Source: Daphnia carinata
Taxonomy: Eukaryota > Arthropoda > Branchiopoda > Diplostraca > Daphniidae
Reading direction: 5' to 3'
Assembly (NCBI RefSeq): GCF_022539665.2
Contig: NC_081337.1
Location: forward strand, 4,998,679-5,062,678
DNA length: 64,000 bases
Shown here: piece after piece, positions 1-10,772 of the stretch
How positions within the stretch are numbered: the stretch's first letter is position 1
Layout of the letters: the number at the start of each line of letters is the position of its first letter
The notes under the pieces: model-generated
Database searches by the model: none
Told to the model about the DNA's origin: nothing
What the model saw: the letters and a program-made list of their open reading frames with translations, nothing else
Program-made: the position numbers and the translations under genes

Positions 1-574
1 GGTTTGAATACAACACCAGACGCAGATTAAATTTACAAGCCACTTATTGGTAGCATTTCAAATTGGGCTGTCGGACTCATTTACTGCTCCCACAAACAGG
101 TTTCTTGCTGCCATATTTGGTGAATTTTCGAGGCATCTCTAAAATGAAATTAGAAAATGAGCTTACTGCTGTCCAACAGATTAAAAAGAAAAAATGTTAA
201 TATAACTGGAAGAGTATCTTGATACACATAGCTGAACTGCCAGCTACATGCTAACGTGCCCACTCAATATAATTTCACCTTTCATAACTCCAACATTCCA
301 CAAAGAAATGACAGATTAATGCAAGGATGTAAGCAAAAGTAGGAATAAATTTGGGCTATACATAAGTGACGTACTTAGTTTAAGAAAATTTCCATCGTGG
401 TTACAGTCCATTTTCCCGAGTACAGAATGTTTCGTAATAACGGCACCATTTCAATCACTTTGTTTAAGCTGTAATAATGCGAGAACAAATGAATTTTTTT
501 TTATTTTGCAAAAATCTTAATATTGATTATAAAATGCCTTGACCACTTTTCGATCTCGCTACTAATATTTTACC
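1..574. other. left-edge non-coding stretch
   Basis: The sequence is AT-rich, with no long open frame and no recognisable protein on either strand. It may be intron or untranslated sequence of a plus-strand gene that starts left of the window. Nothing else is supported. Confidence 0.4.
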
Positions 575-688
575 AGAATAATGGCGACTACTGTACCACG
601 TGTGGAAGACGTGGTTGAAGTGGACGAAAAGATACAAATCGAAAGCCATCGACAGCTCTCGTCGATAGCATTGACATCTGGCGGTTAA
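575..688 (+). CDS. possible terminal coding exon or 35-residue small ORF
   Basis: An ATG at 581 opens a 35-residue frame (starts MATTVPRVEDVV) ending in TAA at 686-688. A pyrimidine-rich acceptor-like sequence (ATTTTACCAG) lies just upstream, ending near 577. An AATAAA at 832-837 follows at a normal 3'UTR distance. Together these could mark the last exon of a plus-strand gene running in from the left. In another frame the same bases encode a CxxC-type stretch, so the reading frame is uncertain. I do not recognise the protein. Confidence 0.2.
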   Translation, partial: RIMATTVPRVEDVVEVDEKIQIESHRQLSSIALTSGG

Positions 689-831
689 AAATTTTTTACG
701 GTTAATTTTAGCAAACAGTTAAATTACGAATGTCAATTAATTTTTACATTTTTGTTTAATGTGAAAAAGTAAAGGGGTATTCAAGTGTTGAACACCTATG
801 ATTAGTTTTATTTTTGTATTTAATTGAACAA

Positions 832-837
832 AATAAA
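832..837 (+). terminator. AATAAA polyadenylation signal, plus strand
   Basis: An exact AATAAA lies 144 nt after the stop of the candidate exon at 575-688 and just before the convergent 3' end of the SLC10-type gene. Confidence 0.35.
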
Positions 838-922
838 ATATATATTATAACAATGCGGCATCAGTGTATTGCGTCTTAGAATCACAATGTGACGAACACG
901 TAGAGTACAGGTTTTGGTTATT

Positions 923-928
923 TTTATT
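923..928 (-). terminator. AATAAA polyadenylation signal of the SLC10-type gene
   Basis: An AATAAA on the minus strand lies 21 nt beyond the stop codon at 949-951. It fits a very short 3'UTR facing the plus-strand signal at 832-837. Confidence 0.5.
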
Positions 929-948
929 TACAATTCAAAATGGTTAGA

Positions 949-2768
949 TTAAAGTGGATTGACGACTGTAGTGTCATGGTCAGCACAATATCCTTTGTTA
1001 CGATACCCACTGGAACTTATTGTTTCTATTTCCTCCTTTACTTTCTCTTTTTCCGTACAGTTTTTCTGATAGCACTTGTACGAAAAGTTAATACCTAAGA
1101 AAATGAACAAAATGGAAGTCGTCATGATGATCTGGGCAATGGCTGGTAGAGCAGCAATATCGCTGTATGGCGTCGGAAGTGTTGTCTTCAGTAGGACGAA
1201 AGCGATATTAGCATTTTGCATAGCTGTTTCTAAGGAAACAGCTATAATCTGGGGACGATTGAGGCGCGTAATCCAGGCGAAAATGGCGCCAAATAGGAAA
1301 CCTGACACTGTTACTGCCAGCCCTGCTGCCAGTAAGATCCAGTCCATAAGAATGAAGATGTGCGACATACTGTAGAAGCCCAACTATGAAGAAAATCGAC
1401 ATAAAAAAAAAAAATGGTTTGTTGATTAACATTCCGATCGTCATCAATCTCACTCTGTTTAGCACGGCTTTACAGTTTTGCAGACTTACCGCGAAGATGA
1501 AAATGATAAAGAAAATCGAGAATTTTTTGAGAATTTTGCCAGTAAGAAATTCGGCAAGTGGCAATTTGAAGCGACGAATTAAAATTCCTATTCCTAACGG
1601 GAATGTCAACAGAATTAAAGAAATGGCCATGTTGACATAAGGCACTTGAACGGACGAGCCTTCCGGTAAAAAAAATCCAGACAGCAACCACAACCACAAT
1701 GGCATCATTCCTAATAATTTAAATACATCAAGACAGGTCTCTAATTGAAAAATCCAAATTGAAACCGAAATTTTGACTGACCCATGGCGGCGAGGGATGA
1801 AACAAACGTCATGGTGATGCTGAGATTGACATCACCATCTAGAAGCAACGTCCAGAAATTAGAGGCTATGCCACCAGGGCAAACTCCAATCACCAACAGT
1901 CCGAAACCCATGAGGGAGTCCGGTATTATCAGCATGGCTACACCAAATGCAACCTTGAGTGAAACAAGAATGACCTGTCAGATGAAGTCATTCCACAAGA
2001 TGCAGTCAAACTCACCAGTGGCATAAAGGTAAATTGAGAAATGAATCCAACTATTACTCCAACTGGACGGATAATACTTTGCTTCACGATGGCCATGTCA
2101 AGTGCGCAACCCATGTTTATCAAGTTGAGCGCCGCCATGATAACCATGATTCTGCGAAATTGAAATGTGTTACCATTGGACAGATGAAACTCATTGAACA
2201 AAAATCTTTTTTACATGGTGAAAACGGTATCCAGCGTATCACTGGCTCGTACCACTGTCACTAAATAGCCAGAGAGAACAGGAACAGACTCGAAAGCAAT
2301 AGTATCATTTCGTTGGAGGGGCTTGGCTGGTAAGATGTCCAGGACAAAGTCGAGGCTGACATAGCCAATGACTTGTCCAGTGATTTCGAGGGTTTTGCTG
2401 CTGACATTAGCGTCCACAATGTCGTCCCATTCGAACTCGATTTCCTGTTTCTTACTGAATGCCACTGTCTGACGATTGGACATCAAGACTTTCACGACGA
2501 ACCGGAAAGCTTGCGGTGATGTAACGTATTTCGGGGATGAATCACCGTGTTCTCCGTTATACGTCAAAGTTAAATTGATAGTATACGGAGACCTTTCGGT
2601 GATCCTTTCGAGCTTTGGAGGATCAGCGACCAGTTGCCATGGGCTAGTTTCAATGCTGGACAACGTTTGATTGTTTTGACCATTGACTGTAAACGTAATG
2701 AGGGCTAGAATAAGAAAGGAGCAACACGTCGCACTTGAAGAACTCGCAGACCACATTATGCACAACAT
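949..2768 (-). CDS. SLC10 family (P3-like) sodium/bile-acid-type cotransporter
   Basis: This is a multi-pass membrane transporter of the SLC10/SBF family, closest in layout to the SLC10A3/A5 (P3) subgroup. Five exons (2215-2768, 2016-2151, 1782-1953, 1490-1710, 949-1383) join in exact phase to 505 residues. The N-terminus has a signal peptide, then a roughly 150-residue extracellular region with N-glycosylation sequons (NQT, NLT, NVS). The transporter core follows, with family signatures NLINMGCALDM, VCPGGIASNFWTLLLDGD and MNLS-type helix starts. The cytosolic tail is short and charged. The SLC10 assignment is firm; the substrate is unknown, because P3-type members are largely orphans. A 5'UTR intron precedes the start codon. 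Confidence 0.88.
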
Positions 2769-2799
2769 AACCAGAACACAGTCACTGAACTACTACACG

Positions 2800-3064
2800 C
2801 TGGAAAGAAAAGCAGAAAGCTACCGTCCAAATAACTAACAGTAACAATACGCGTACAGGATGAGGGGAGAATGTGTGGCTAGTTGGCCGACTTTTTTTGT
2901 ATTATTTATTTTCTCATTGTTATGCTCACGCGAATCCTAAAACTTTTGTACTTGAATTTCGTAAGCGAAAAGAGCGGAACTGCCAAATAAGCGGTATCCT
3001 GTTGAAATAACAAAGAACGATATTTTTTGCATTTCCGCAGATTAAAATGAATGGGCCAACTCAC
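2800..3064 (-). other. 5'UTR intron of the SLC10-type gene
   Basis: On the minus strand a consensus donor (CAG|GTGAGT, boundary 3065) is followed by a strong acceptor (TTTCTTTCCAG, exon resuming at 2799), 31 nt before the ATG at 2768. It probably separates a non-coding first exon (3065 upward) from the coding exon. This is inferred from splice motifs alone. Confidence 0.5.
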
Positions 3065-3065
3065 C

Positions 3066-4260
3066 TGCACGACACCTGTATCCTCCAGTTTCTTCTATGT
3101 CACTGCCGCATGCAAACCTGAACAATGAACACCGATGCCCCTCAGCTCTTTTGAATTCAACACTTTGCTTAAGGCGTCGAGTTGTTCTTACGTACACGAT
3201 GTGAAAGTTGCACTGGTGAAAGTCTTGTATACTTTCTCTTTTCTCCCTCTCTCGAAAGACGTTCTTTGGAACTCGTATGATGACTTAAAAAACTGGCTTG
3301 GACTTGGGTGATGGCAACAGACACCTTTGTTTTAAAAGAACTAGCGAGCTAAATGCAATAACAACTGTGGATTGGGAACACTTCCGATGGGAAATCCACA
3401 ACTGATGCATTCAAGCCGAGATTTAAAACTGACAGGTACGAGACAACTGGGATGAATTGCAAGGTGAAATAACCTGCTCTCAAGGCAATAGCCTCTAGCG
3501 GATCCCATTGACAAACATGTTTTCATCATTTTGCAACAGATGTTGGTTTCTTGGCTGAAATTATGGCAATTAACCGAACGATGCATTGAACTTGAAATCC
3601 AAGAACTTCCGTAAATCAAATGAGGTAAGCCTCTAGTCAATTATTTTCGATTTTTTTGTCTCGGTCGTTCGCATCGCCAACAACAGGACGCGGGAACCCC
3701 CAGCGGCAGCGGTCGGGAACCAGTTGCTCTAATGGGAGTCGACATGAACTAAAAAAGAATATACAGAATAGAGAGTTCAACGGTGGATAAACAAACTAGC
3801 AAAATGACGTCACTAAAGAAAGCCTTTTAAACAACCCCAAATTTCTCCGCATCAATTTCATGAGCATGAACCTAAAAATCTTGAGTACCACAGCAGCGAG
3901 AAATTGTTTGTTCCATTATTGGAATGTCAATATCATCATGTCATTATTTAAAAAAAAAAAGAAAACGATCAACATGTCTTCAAGACTGCCTCTTGTGGCC
4001 ATTCAAGTTAATGAATCAGCATTAGCGGCAATGGGGCAGTAGACGATGGTCGATCTACATTCTCAAATGCTTGGAGAAAGAGGCTGAGCAATGAAATGAA
4101 TAGCAAGTATTTTGTTGAACGAAAAAAACTGGGCAAACTAGTGACACCAATATCTTCGAATAAAAAAAAGGAAACTTGCTGGTTGTCTTGGTGACGCACG
4201 CGTCTAAAACAAAACAAACGAGAAATCACACAACTAAGAGGAAGCAAGAAGATAACCAAA
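3066..4260. other. intergenic/promoter region between divergent SLC10-type and NEK genes
   Basis: No convincing coding frame is present. It must hold the promoters of both flanking divergent genes and the first non-coding SLC10 exon. I see no repeat or mobile element. Confidence 0.5.
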
Positions 4261-5762
4261 ATGGCGTTGAACTACATTAAGGAAAGAGTGCTAGGACGTG
4301 GATCTTTTGGAACTGTTTACTTGATTAAGATGAAGACGACGGACACGCACGGCTTCAGAGTGGATGGCGCCCGTGACTTCAAAACAGAACATGGAGCCGC
4401 AAGTTACGTGCTGAAAGAAATCTGCATTCGCGACGAAAAACAACGTGAGGCTGCCCGTCAAGAGGGCAGACTCTTGTCTCAGTTAAATCACGTCAACATC
4501 ATTCGTTATTTTGACTCTTTCGAATCGCCCATCACGGGCAATTTGTGCCTCGTGATGGAATATTGTCCCGGTGGCGATGTTGCAGCTGTCATTCGCCAAC
4601 GACGAGGTGTTCCGTTCCCCGAACAACAAATTCTTAGTTGGTTTCAGCAACTCGTTTCAGCTTTAGATTACCTTCACAAGCGAAAAATTCTGCACAGGGA
4701 CATAAAAACGGGCAACATATTCGTCACGGCCAATCTTTTGGTGCTCAAACTTGGCGATTTTGGTGTGGCCAAAGTGCTAGAACGAACGGGACAAATGGCT
4801 CGAACGTGCGTCGGGACGCCCGGATACTTGTCGCCCGAGATTTGCGGCAATCGCCAATACAACAGCAAGAGCGATATCTGGAGTTTGGGATGCGTCCTGT
4901 ATCAGTTAATGACGTTGCGGCCACCTTTCACGGGACGTAACATGAATCAGCTGTTGATTGCCATAGTACGGGGTCACTTCCCTCCAATGCCGGCTCGTTA
5001 CAGCTACGAGCTACGTCAAACTGTAGCGACCATGTTGAGAAAGAATCCCGAGGAACGGCCGTCAGCTGAAGCACTTCTCCGGAAACGCCTGTTTTCAAGC
5101 AAACAAGCACATCAATCGTCGACAAAACGAAAAGTCAGCTCCTCTCCGTCGAACCGCAAAGGTTTACTTTCTGTCTATGCCAACCCATTACTGTCACGAC
5201 CTGCCAAATCAACATTTGTCAAGGGCAAGAACCAAACAGTCAAGACCAAAAAGGATCCTCGAAGACGGTGGAATCCTCCAACGCAAACGTTAATCGGGGC
5301 CCTCAGTTCACTTACCGTGACAGATGAGGCAACCTTCATCCTAAATGACTCTTCACGATGGTCCCTCGACCATCTATCCGAGAACACTTACGAAGAATCC
5401 GATGAGTCACAGCGTTCCGTCGATTCTGATATTGTTGGCAATCAACAGACTACCATAATGAGGGAAACTGACGAAAGTCCATTTCACCGACTGGAACGAT
5501 GGATCGTCTCTCTGGAAGCAGTGCATGGGGTCGCGTTACTCAAGGATGGTAGGTGTCACTTTGTTCATTGATTTTCACGCTGGGGCGTAACCTTTTCTTC
5601 TTCTCTCTAGTTAGTAGCCGCCTGGCAAATGCAGCAGTGACAGCGGTGGAAGACGTCGTACGAGATCGCCTATTTAACAAAGTTTCTTCGTCTTCCGTCA
5701 ACGAGCTAGTGGATTTCTTCGTTTTCCAGCGCCGACTTTACCTCAACGACCACAGCTTTTAG
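4261..5762 (+). CDS. NIMA-related (NEK-like) serine/threonine kinase
   Basis: Two exons (4261-5548, 5611-5762) give 479 residues. The kinase domain is at about residues 5-280: glycine loop LGRGSFGTVY (11-20), ATP-binding Lys52 in YVLKEI, then LHRDIKTGN, LGDFGVAKV and GTPGYLSPE. The catalytic Lys, HRD Asp and DFG Asp are all present, so it should be active. About 25 residues (24-48, charged) are inserted between the glycine loop and the Lys strand, longer than usual. The C-terminal 200 residues are basic then acidic/Ser-rich without a clear domain. NEKs act in cilia, centrosome and mitotic control; the subfamily is undecided. The start codon directly follows AACCAAA, a good animal context. Confidence 0.88.
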
Positions 5763-6091
5763 CGTTAGACGTTTTCTTGAGAACTGCAAAAACAGGAGGG
5801 ATATTTTTTATTTCATGACCTAACTGACTTGAGTTGACAGACCCAGCACTGGATTTCCCCTCCCATCAAGCAAGAAATCAACAAAAAAATTCAAATAGGA
5901 ATGAGAGAGGAGAAATACCAAACTGAAAGATTCAAGTTACTGTTTCTGAGTCGATTTCTTTAGCGAATGGACATCAAAGGCCACATCAAACAAAAAAAGA
6001 CAGGTCTCTGTCCCTTTCCATCAAAGACCCTTTTCTGTATGACTGCTCGTGCTTTCAACAAAAAGGACAAAAAAAGTGGAACGAATTAATC
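5763..6091. other. convergent 3' flank of the kinase and UEV1 genes
   Basis: This is the 3'UTR-like AT-rich region between two convergent stop codons. No gene is seen. Confidence 0.6.
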
Positions 6092-6996
6092 TTAAAAGTT
6101 GGTTCCCTCTGGTGGCTGGGGCAGCTTCATGTTCTCTTTCAAAGTCATCATTCGTCTTAATTCCTGCAGTACTGTTTTGATCGTGTAGTTACGCTGCCAC
6201 TTAATCAAGATGCTGACCATCCTTTTGTCAACCTACCAGAAATGTATAATAAATTGAATTTTTGCCTAATAATGTCACCGTTTGTTTTCATTATTCCATA
6301 CCATTCCTGTTGTGTTGTGCACACCATTCATATTGATCCGAGTGGTAAATCTGACCAGTGGACATTCTTCAGGGTATTTCATACCACACTCAATTTTCAA
6401 GCTGTACATGCGGTTTTCAAATGCAGTCTACAAAAAAAATTACACACTTTTTTTTTTTTAAAGAAAATTAAGCATCAAAAAGAGAAACTTACTCGAGGGG
6501 GGCCAATGATCATGCCAGTCCAGTGAGACAGGGTCATATCACTGTCATCTTCCAAACCCCAACTGATAGTTCCATCACCGACTCCTTTCTGACCTTGCTC
6601 AAGCTCTTCTAAAAGTCGAAAATTTCGTGGCACCACCACATCTGCGGAAAGATGAAAGAAGTGCCAGTTAGTAAAGGTAAAATGTAAATCAAGCAAAATG
6701 AAGAAAAAATAAGTATGCAACTAGCATATAAACAACACTAGCGCATTTCGACACTCTTTTGACAGAACTGACAGTATATGAGACGTAAAGCAAAACAAGT
6801 CATCGGCCTCAAAGCCGATACGACTTTTGCCAAATATTGGACACTTTAACTTATTTGCCAATTAACTCAAAAGAAGCAAGCATATTTGTTTCGTTAATTT
6901 GGAGTACAATTTTAACTAGTAACCAAACTTAAGCTATTTAAAATGAAATTTATGGCAGTAAAAAATACCCGCTGATCCTACTCCTGTGGTTGCCAT
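6092..6996 (-). CDS. UBE2V1: ubiquitin-conjugating enzyme E2 variant (UEV1/Mms2)
   Basis: Four exons (6969-6996, 6493-6641, 6302-6427, 6092-6232) join in exact phase to 147 residues, the usual size of UBE2V1/UBE2V2. The sequence follows the family throughout: [17 protein letters not shown], then [11 protein letters not shown], then [10 protein letters not shown] and finally [14 protein letters not shown]. The active-site cysteine of true E2s is absent, as expected. The protein pairs with UBC13 to build K63-linked ubiquitin chains in DNA-damage tolerance and signalling. The first coding exon holds only nine codons. UBE2V1 and UBE2V2 cannot be separated here; invertebrates usually have one. Confidence 0.95.
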
Positions 6997-7415
6997 CTTG
7001 AAATGACAATTTTTAGTCCGCCGAGTTGCCAAATTGCTTTTCCAAAGCCAAACGATGCAAACTAGCAAACTATTTTATGCGACATTTTACGGATATAATT
7101 GTAAACACTAATGGTTTATGTTGAAAAAGAAAAATATTTCGTAATAATAATTGCAAGGAAATCCATAGTTCATTTATTGGACAACAAGGTGAAATTAAGA
7201 ACAAGAACCCCAAGGCGAATCACAAGTATTTGAGTACACTATTTGACATAACAACAACAGAGGGATTTCAAAGTGCGGAATGACAGAGGAAGATTCCTTT
7301 CCCAAAACAAAACAAATGGGAGAATGAGTCAGTCAAGAACAATGGTTTTAGACCAGCAAATATAACTAGTAATAAAAAAATCACCATAGCACCATAAATG
7401 AAGAATGTTTGCAAT
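6997..7415. other. short intergenic spacer upstream of UEV1 and downstream of DGAT1
   Basis: AT-rich sequence between two genes on the minus strand. It should hold the UEV1 promoter and the DGAT1 3'UTR. No coding feature is seen. Confidence 0.55.
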
Positions 7416-9743
7416 TTACCGCATTCGACTGAATTGTTCCATAAGGTCTTTTCCAAAATGAGTAATAACATAGTCGTGGTAATACATCATGATGCAGAGC
7501 GGTTGACCGAGAATGAGTGACATCCACACCAAAACATTACCTAGACGCTGACCAGCTTTTTTTTCCACAAACTGAGACAAAGCGGACAGTGGTATCTTTT
7601 GTATAAAGAAATAAGAAAAAAGGTGTGTTTATCTCAGTCAGAATAGATTTAAAGACATTAATACCTGCATCATCATTCCGCAAAAAGCCCACAAATTGAA
7701 CATTCGTAAAGGAACGCTGACCAGATACTCGTGGAAAAACGCGCTGAGGAAGAAGACGGATACTGAACTGAGGGTTTTGCCATAACCTCTTTCAATCAGC
7801 GGCATGTACAAATGCCTTAAGTATTATAAAAAATTTAGCTTGTATTCAAAAGTCGATGGCTAACGCACGAAATTGCAATACCTGACAGCCCAACGATGAA
7901 TTGGCATATTCCACGAGCGCCAAAACACATCAATGTTTGTTGCGTTCCACCAGTCTCCATAAAAATCACGGTCGGCGAACCTGAGAACTTCACCCAACAT
8001 ATTGAAATAGGAATGGAAGCAGAGATAAAACCAGACCAGCCACAGTAGATGATTTGGAATCTGTTGAATAAGAAAATTATTATTAAGATTACGCGTTTAC
8101 CATTCAAATGGATATCATTACCGCTAATTTCAACAATCTTTCTGTTGCTGGTATGGGCTCCATTTTCTGCACGATAAAAAACGAATGAAAATTAAGGCTA
8201 CCTAACTAATGCTACAAACTAAAATATCATACCGAAAATGTCTGAAGCGAATTTTTGACGCTGGGAATAATCCATTGCTGAAAAAGACCGAGGACGACTT
8301 GCATTCCGAGAAATACTTCAATCGCACGCTTAATCAAGAAGCGTTTGCGAATGCGTGAAGTACGCGGAAAATTGAGTTCGTAACATAACGTCGGGACCAC
8401 CATGAAAAAGTACAGGTCACGGACGCTCAAATTGTTTGGATAGGACACCATTTCGTCCACGGCTTTCCCATTGTCAATATCAACAGGATCTAAAAATACA
8501 GTCAACAATGAACTTGTTTCGAGTGATAACCGGTTTCCCATGATAATAAGTTGGCAAGGGGCCAGGAGACGTACACGGGTGAGCAACGGAAAATGCTCTG
8601 CGACGGTGTTGACTTTTGCTTCTGACGAGGCGACACCAATAGTTTACGTGAACGTAAGACCACAGTTTCAGGAATGTGATGGTGTAAACAGTGCAAAGCA
8701 GTGTGAGTCCAACTGGAATTAAATTCATTTTTGAATATGACATTATAGCCCAATTAAATATAACTAATTACCAAGGCCAAATTTATCTTTGAGTGTCCAA
8801 CTGGAAATGACTGGGATCAATATTATCAAAAACAAATTGCAGGCGTGAAGCAGCAAGGCTTGATTCCATACAATTCGTTCCTGGATGGTGGAATAATTTC
8901 GAAAACAGTTTCAATTACTTTACCACATAATAATTCAAATACCTTGACCAACAGCTTTTCAACCCACAATGTAAATAATATATGGACATTTATATCTGGA
9001 AACAAAGAAAAGATCAGCAATAAGTAGTTGAACATTTAAAATTTTTATAAATAAAAAAAAAAACCACTTGCATATAAAAAGAAAGACTGAGGGATTCTCG
9101 ATGCTGAATTCGGCAGTACCACCGTTGAGGACAATTAACCACTGGAAAGGATCGATACGGATTCCATACCTATGATGGTGTTCAGTGTTGAGAATAACTT
9201 GTTAGTTGTTATTTTGACAAGCAAAGTTGCAACAACAAAAAAATGATAAAAAGTAATCATAATTTTTAAAAATTAATAACATGCTCATTTACTTGAGTAA
9301 ATTTTCCAATGAGAGTCTGAGTCCCCCCATCAGCAGCAGCAGGAAACCCCAGTTGACAAGTCCTGTAAAGTCACGAAACTCAGAAGACCATGAGAATAAT
9401 GAATCTCTAGGCCTATGACACCTACATACAACATAAAAAATTTAGCACCAATAGATAAAATAAAGGTGAGTATTCTAATTCGCAACAAAAAAAATTTATT
9501 AAATTTCTTTTACGGTTTATCTGGTTGTGATTTCCTGACTTTTTCAGCTTCTTTTGTGATTTCTTCTGCCCTAGCTACAGATTTGGTTCTTCTCAATCTT
9601 AAATTTTGCTTTCGGCTATCCTCGAAAAGGTATGTGACAGTCTTTTTGCCATCTACGTCATCTGTTGAAACACTTGTTATTGTTGTTGTTGATGTCGGTT
9701 CTGAGGGCAACATTCTGACTTCTCCCTCACTTGGAGGTAGCAT
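7416..9743 (-). CDS. DGAT1: diacylglycerol O-acyltransferase 1 (MBOAT)
   Basis: This ER membrane enzyme makes triacylglycerol from diacylglycerol and acyl-CoA. Eleven exons (9514-9743, 9293-9412, 9072-9169, 8943-8995, 8772-8880, 8575-8712, 8233-8489, 8122-8166, 7882-8060, 7665-7815, 7416-7595) join in phase to 519 residues. The N-terminus has the basic RRTKSV motif; the core has [11 protein letters not shown], the substrate-binding FYGDWWN motif and [12 protein letters not shown] with the catalytic His. Intron 3 (8996-9071) has GC-AG ends and is the only choice that keeps phase. ATG 9743 is the first start in the open exon. A second start, 18 codons... downstream, is possible but less likely because the frame is open from 9743. 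Confidence in identity is very high. Confidence 0.95.
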
Positions 9744-9756
9744 TTTGTTTTTGGAC

Positions 9757-9848
9757 CTGTTTGCCAACAGAACACATATTTGGGCATAAATTCAAGTTGA
9801 ACTGTTGCTAAATATTACAAGGTTAAAAATTTAAAACATGACACTCAC
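9757..9848 (-). other. probable 5'UTR intron of DGAT1
   Basis: A consensus donor (AA|GTGAGT, boundary 9849) and an acceptor (GGCAAACAG, exon resuming at 9756) bracket 92 nt just upstream of the DGAT1 start codon at 9743. A non-coding first exon would lie above 9849. Inferred from splice motifs only. Confidence 0.4.
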
Positions 9849-9899
9849 TTGTGTGTCTAGAAGAAGAGAATAAAGGTGACGTAATAACGCTGATAATGT

Positions 9900-10772
9900 G
9901 AAAATCGTTCGCCAGCGAAGTGGACGTGTTATTGGAGAATTTCGACGAACAGCAATAAATGCCTTTTAATTTTGAGACGACGTTATAGAATGACTAATCT
10001 TTTTTGAGATCAATAAGTTGTTGACTCGTCTCCTCGCCGATCCATGGAACTAGAAAGATAATATCGGTATGTAAATAGTAAACAACGGGTCGTCTTCAGG
10101 ATAACTTCTCCAGGGTCGACAACTTTATTTCGATAACATTTGCTGATTCTTCAAAACTTGGGATTGGGATAGGAAGAACTGTGTTAATATAGGTTAAATG
10201 TTTCAGAATGTGAAAGAATGAATGTGTTAGAATTTTAAAATGTTTTGAACGTACAAGTTTTGACAAACATTGAGTTTCTGTGCTTTAAAAAGGAAGTTAA
10301 AAATAACGGTTCAAGTAGTATAACTCGTCATCTTTCTTTTGATAAGATATTATGTTATCCTACCCTGTGTTTTCTTGTTGTTGAAACAAAAATGTGTTTT
10401 TGGTTTGCGGTCGTCGATGGCTTTGGTTTATAGCAATCTTCGTCTAAATAGTGATAATGACTCTGCACAATATGACTGTATTTTGAACAACAAAGACAAT
10501 TAAATCACATAAATACAAGATAGCGAGCAGTTTGGTATTGGCACAGATAACTCCAATAAACACAATGGCACATGTAATGATCTGATATGAGGGTGCACAT
10601 CCTTTTCTCTCATTCGACATTTGCACGCGTGTTCAATGGAGACGATACGTCATGATAATGGAAATGCCTGCTTTGGACAGACGGCAGATAAAAGAAAATT
10701 TAATACGCAACAGAACAGATGATTAAATAACCAATAAAAACAAAGAGTCAAATGGGAGGGATATTGATTTCT
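9900..10772. other. intergenic region between DGAT1 and the zinc-finger gene
   Basis: Presumed DGAT1 promoter and zinc-finger 3'UTR. Only short, unsupported open frames occur. No repeat or RNA gene recognised. Confidence 0.5.
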
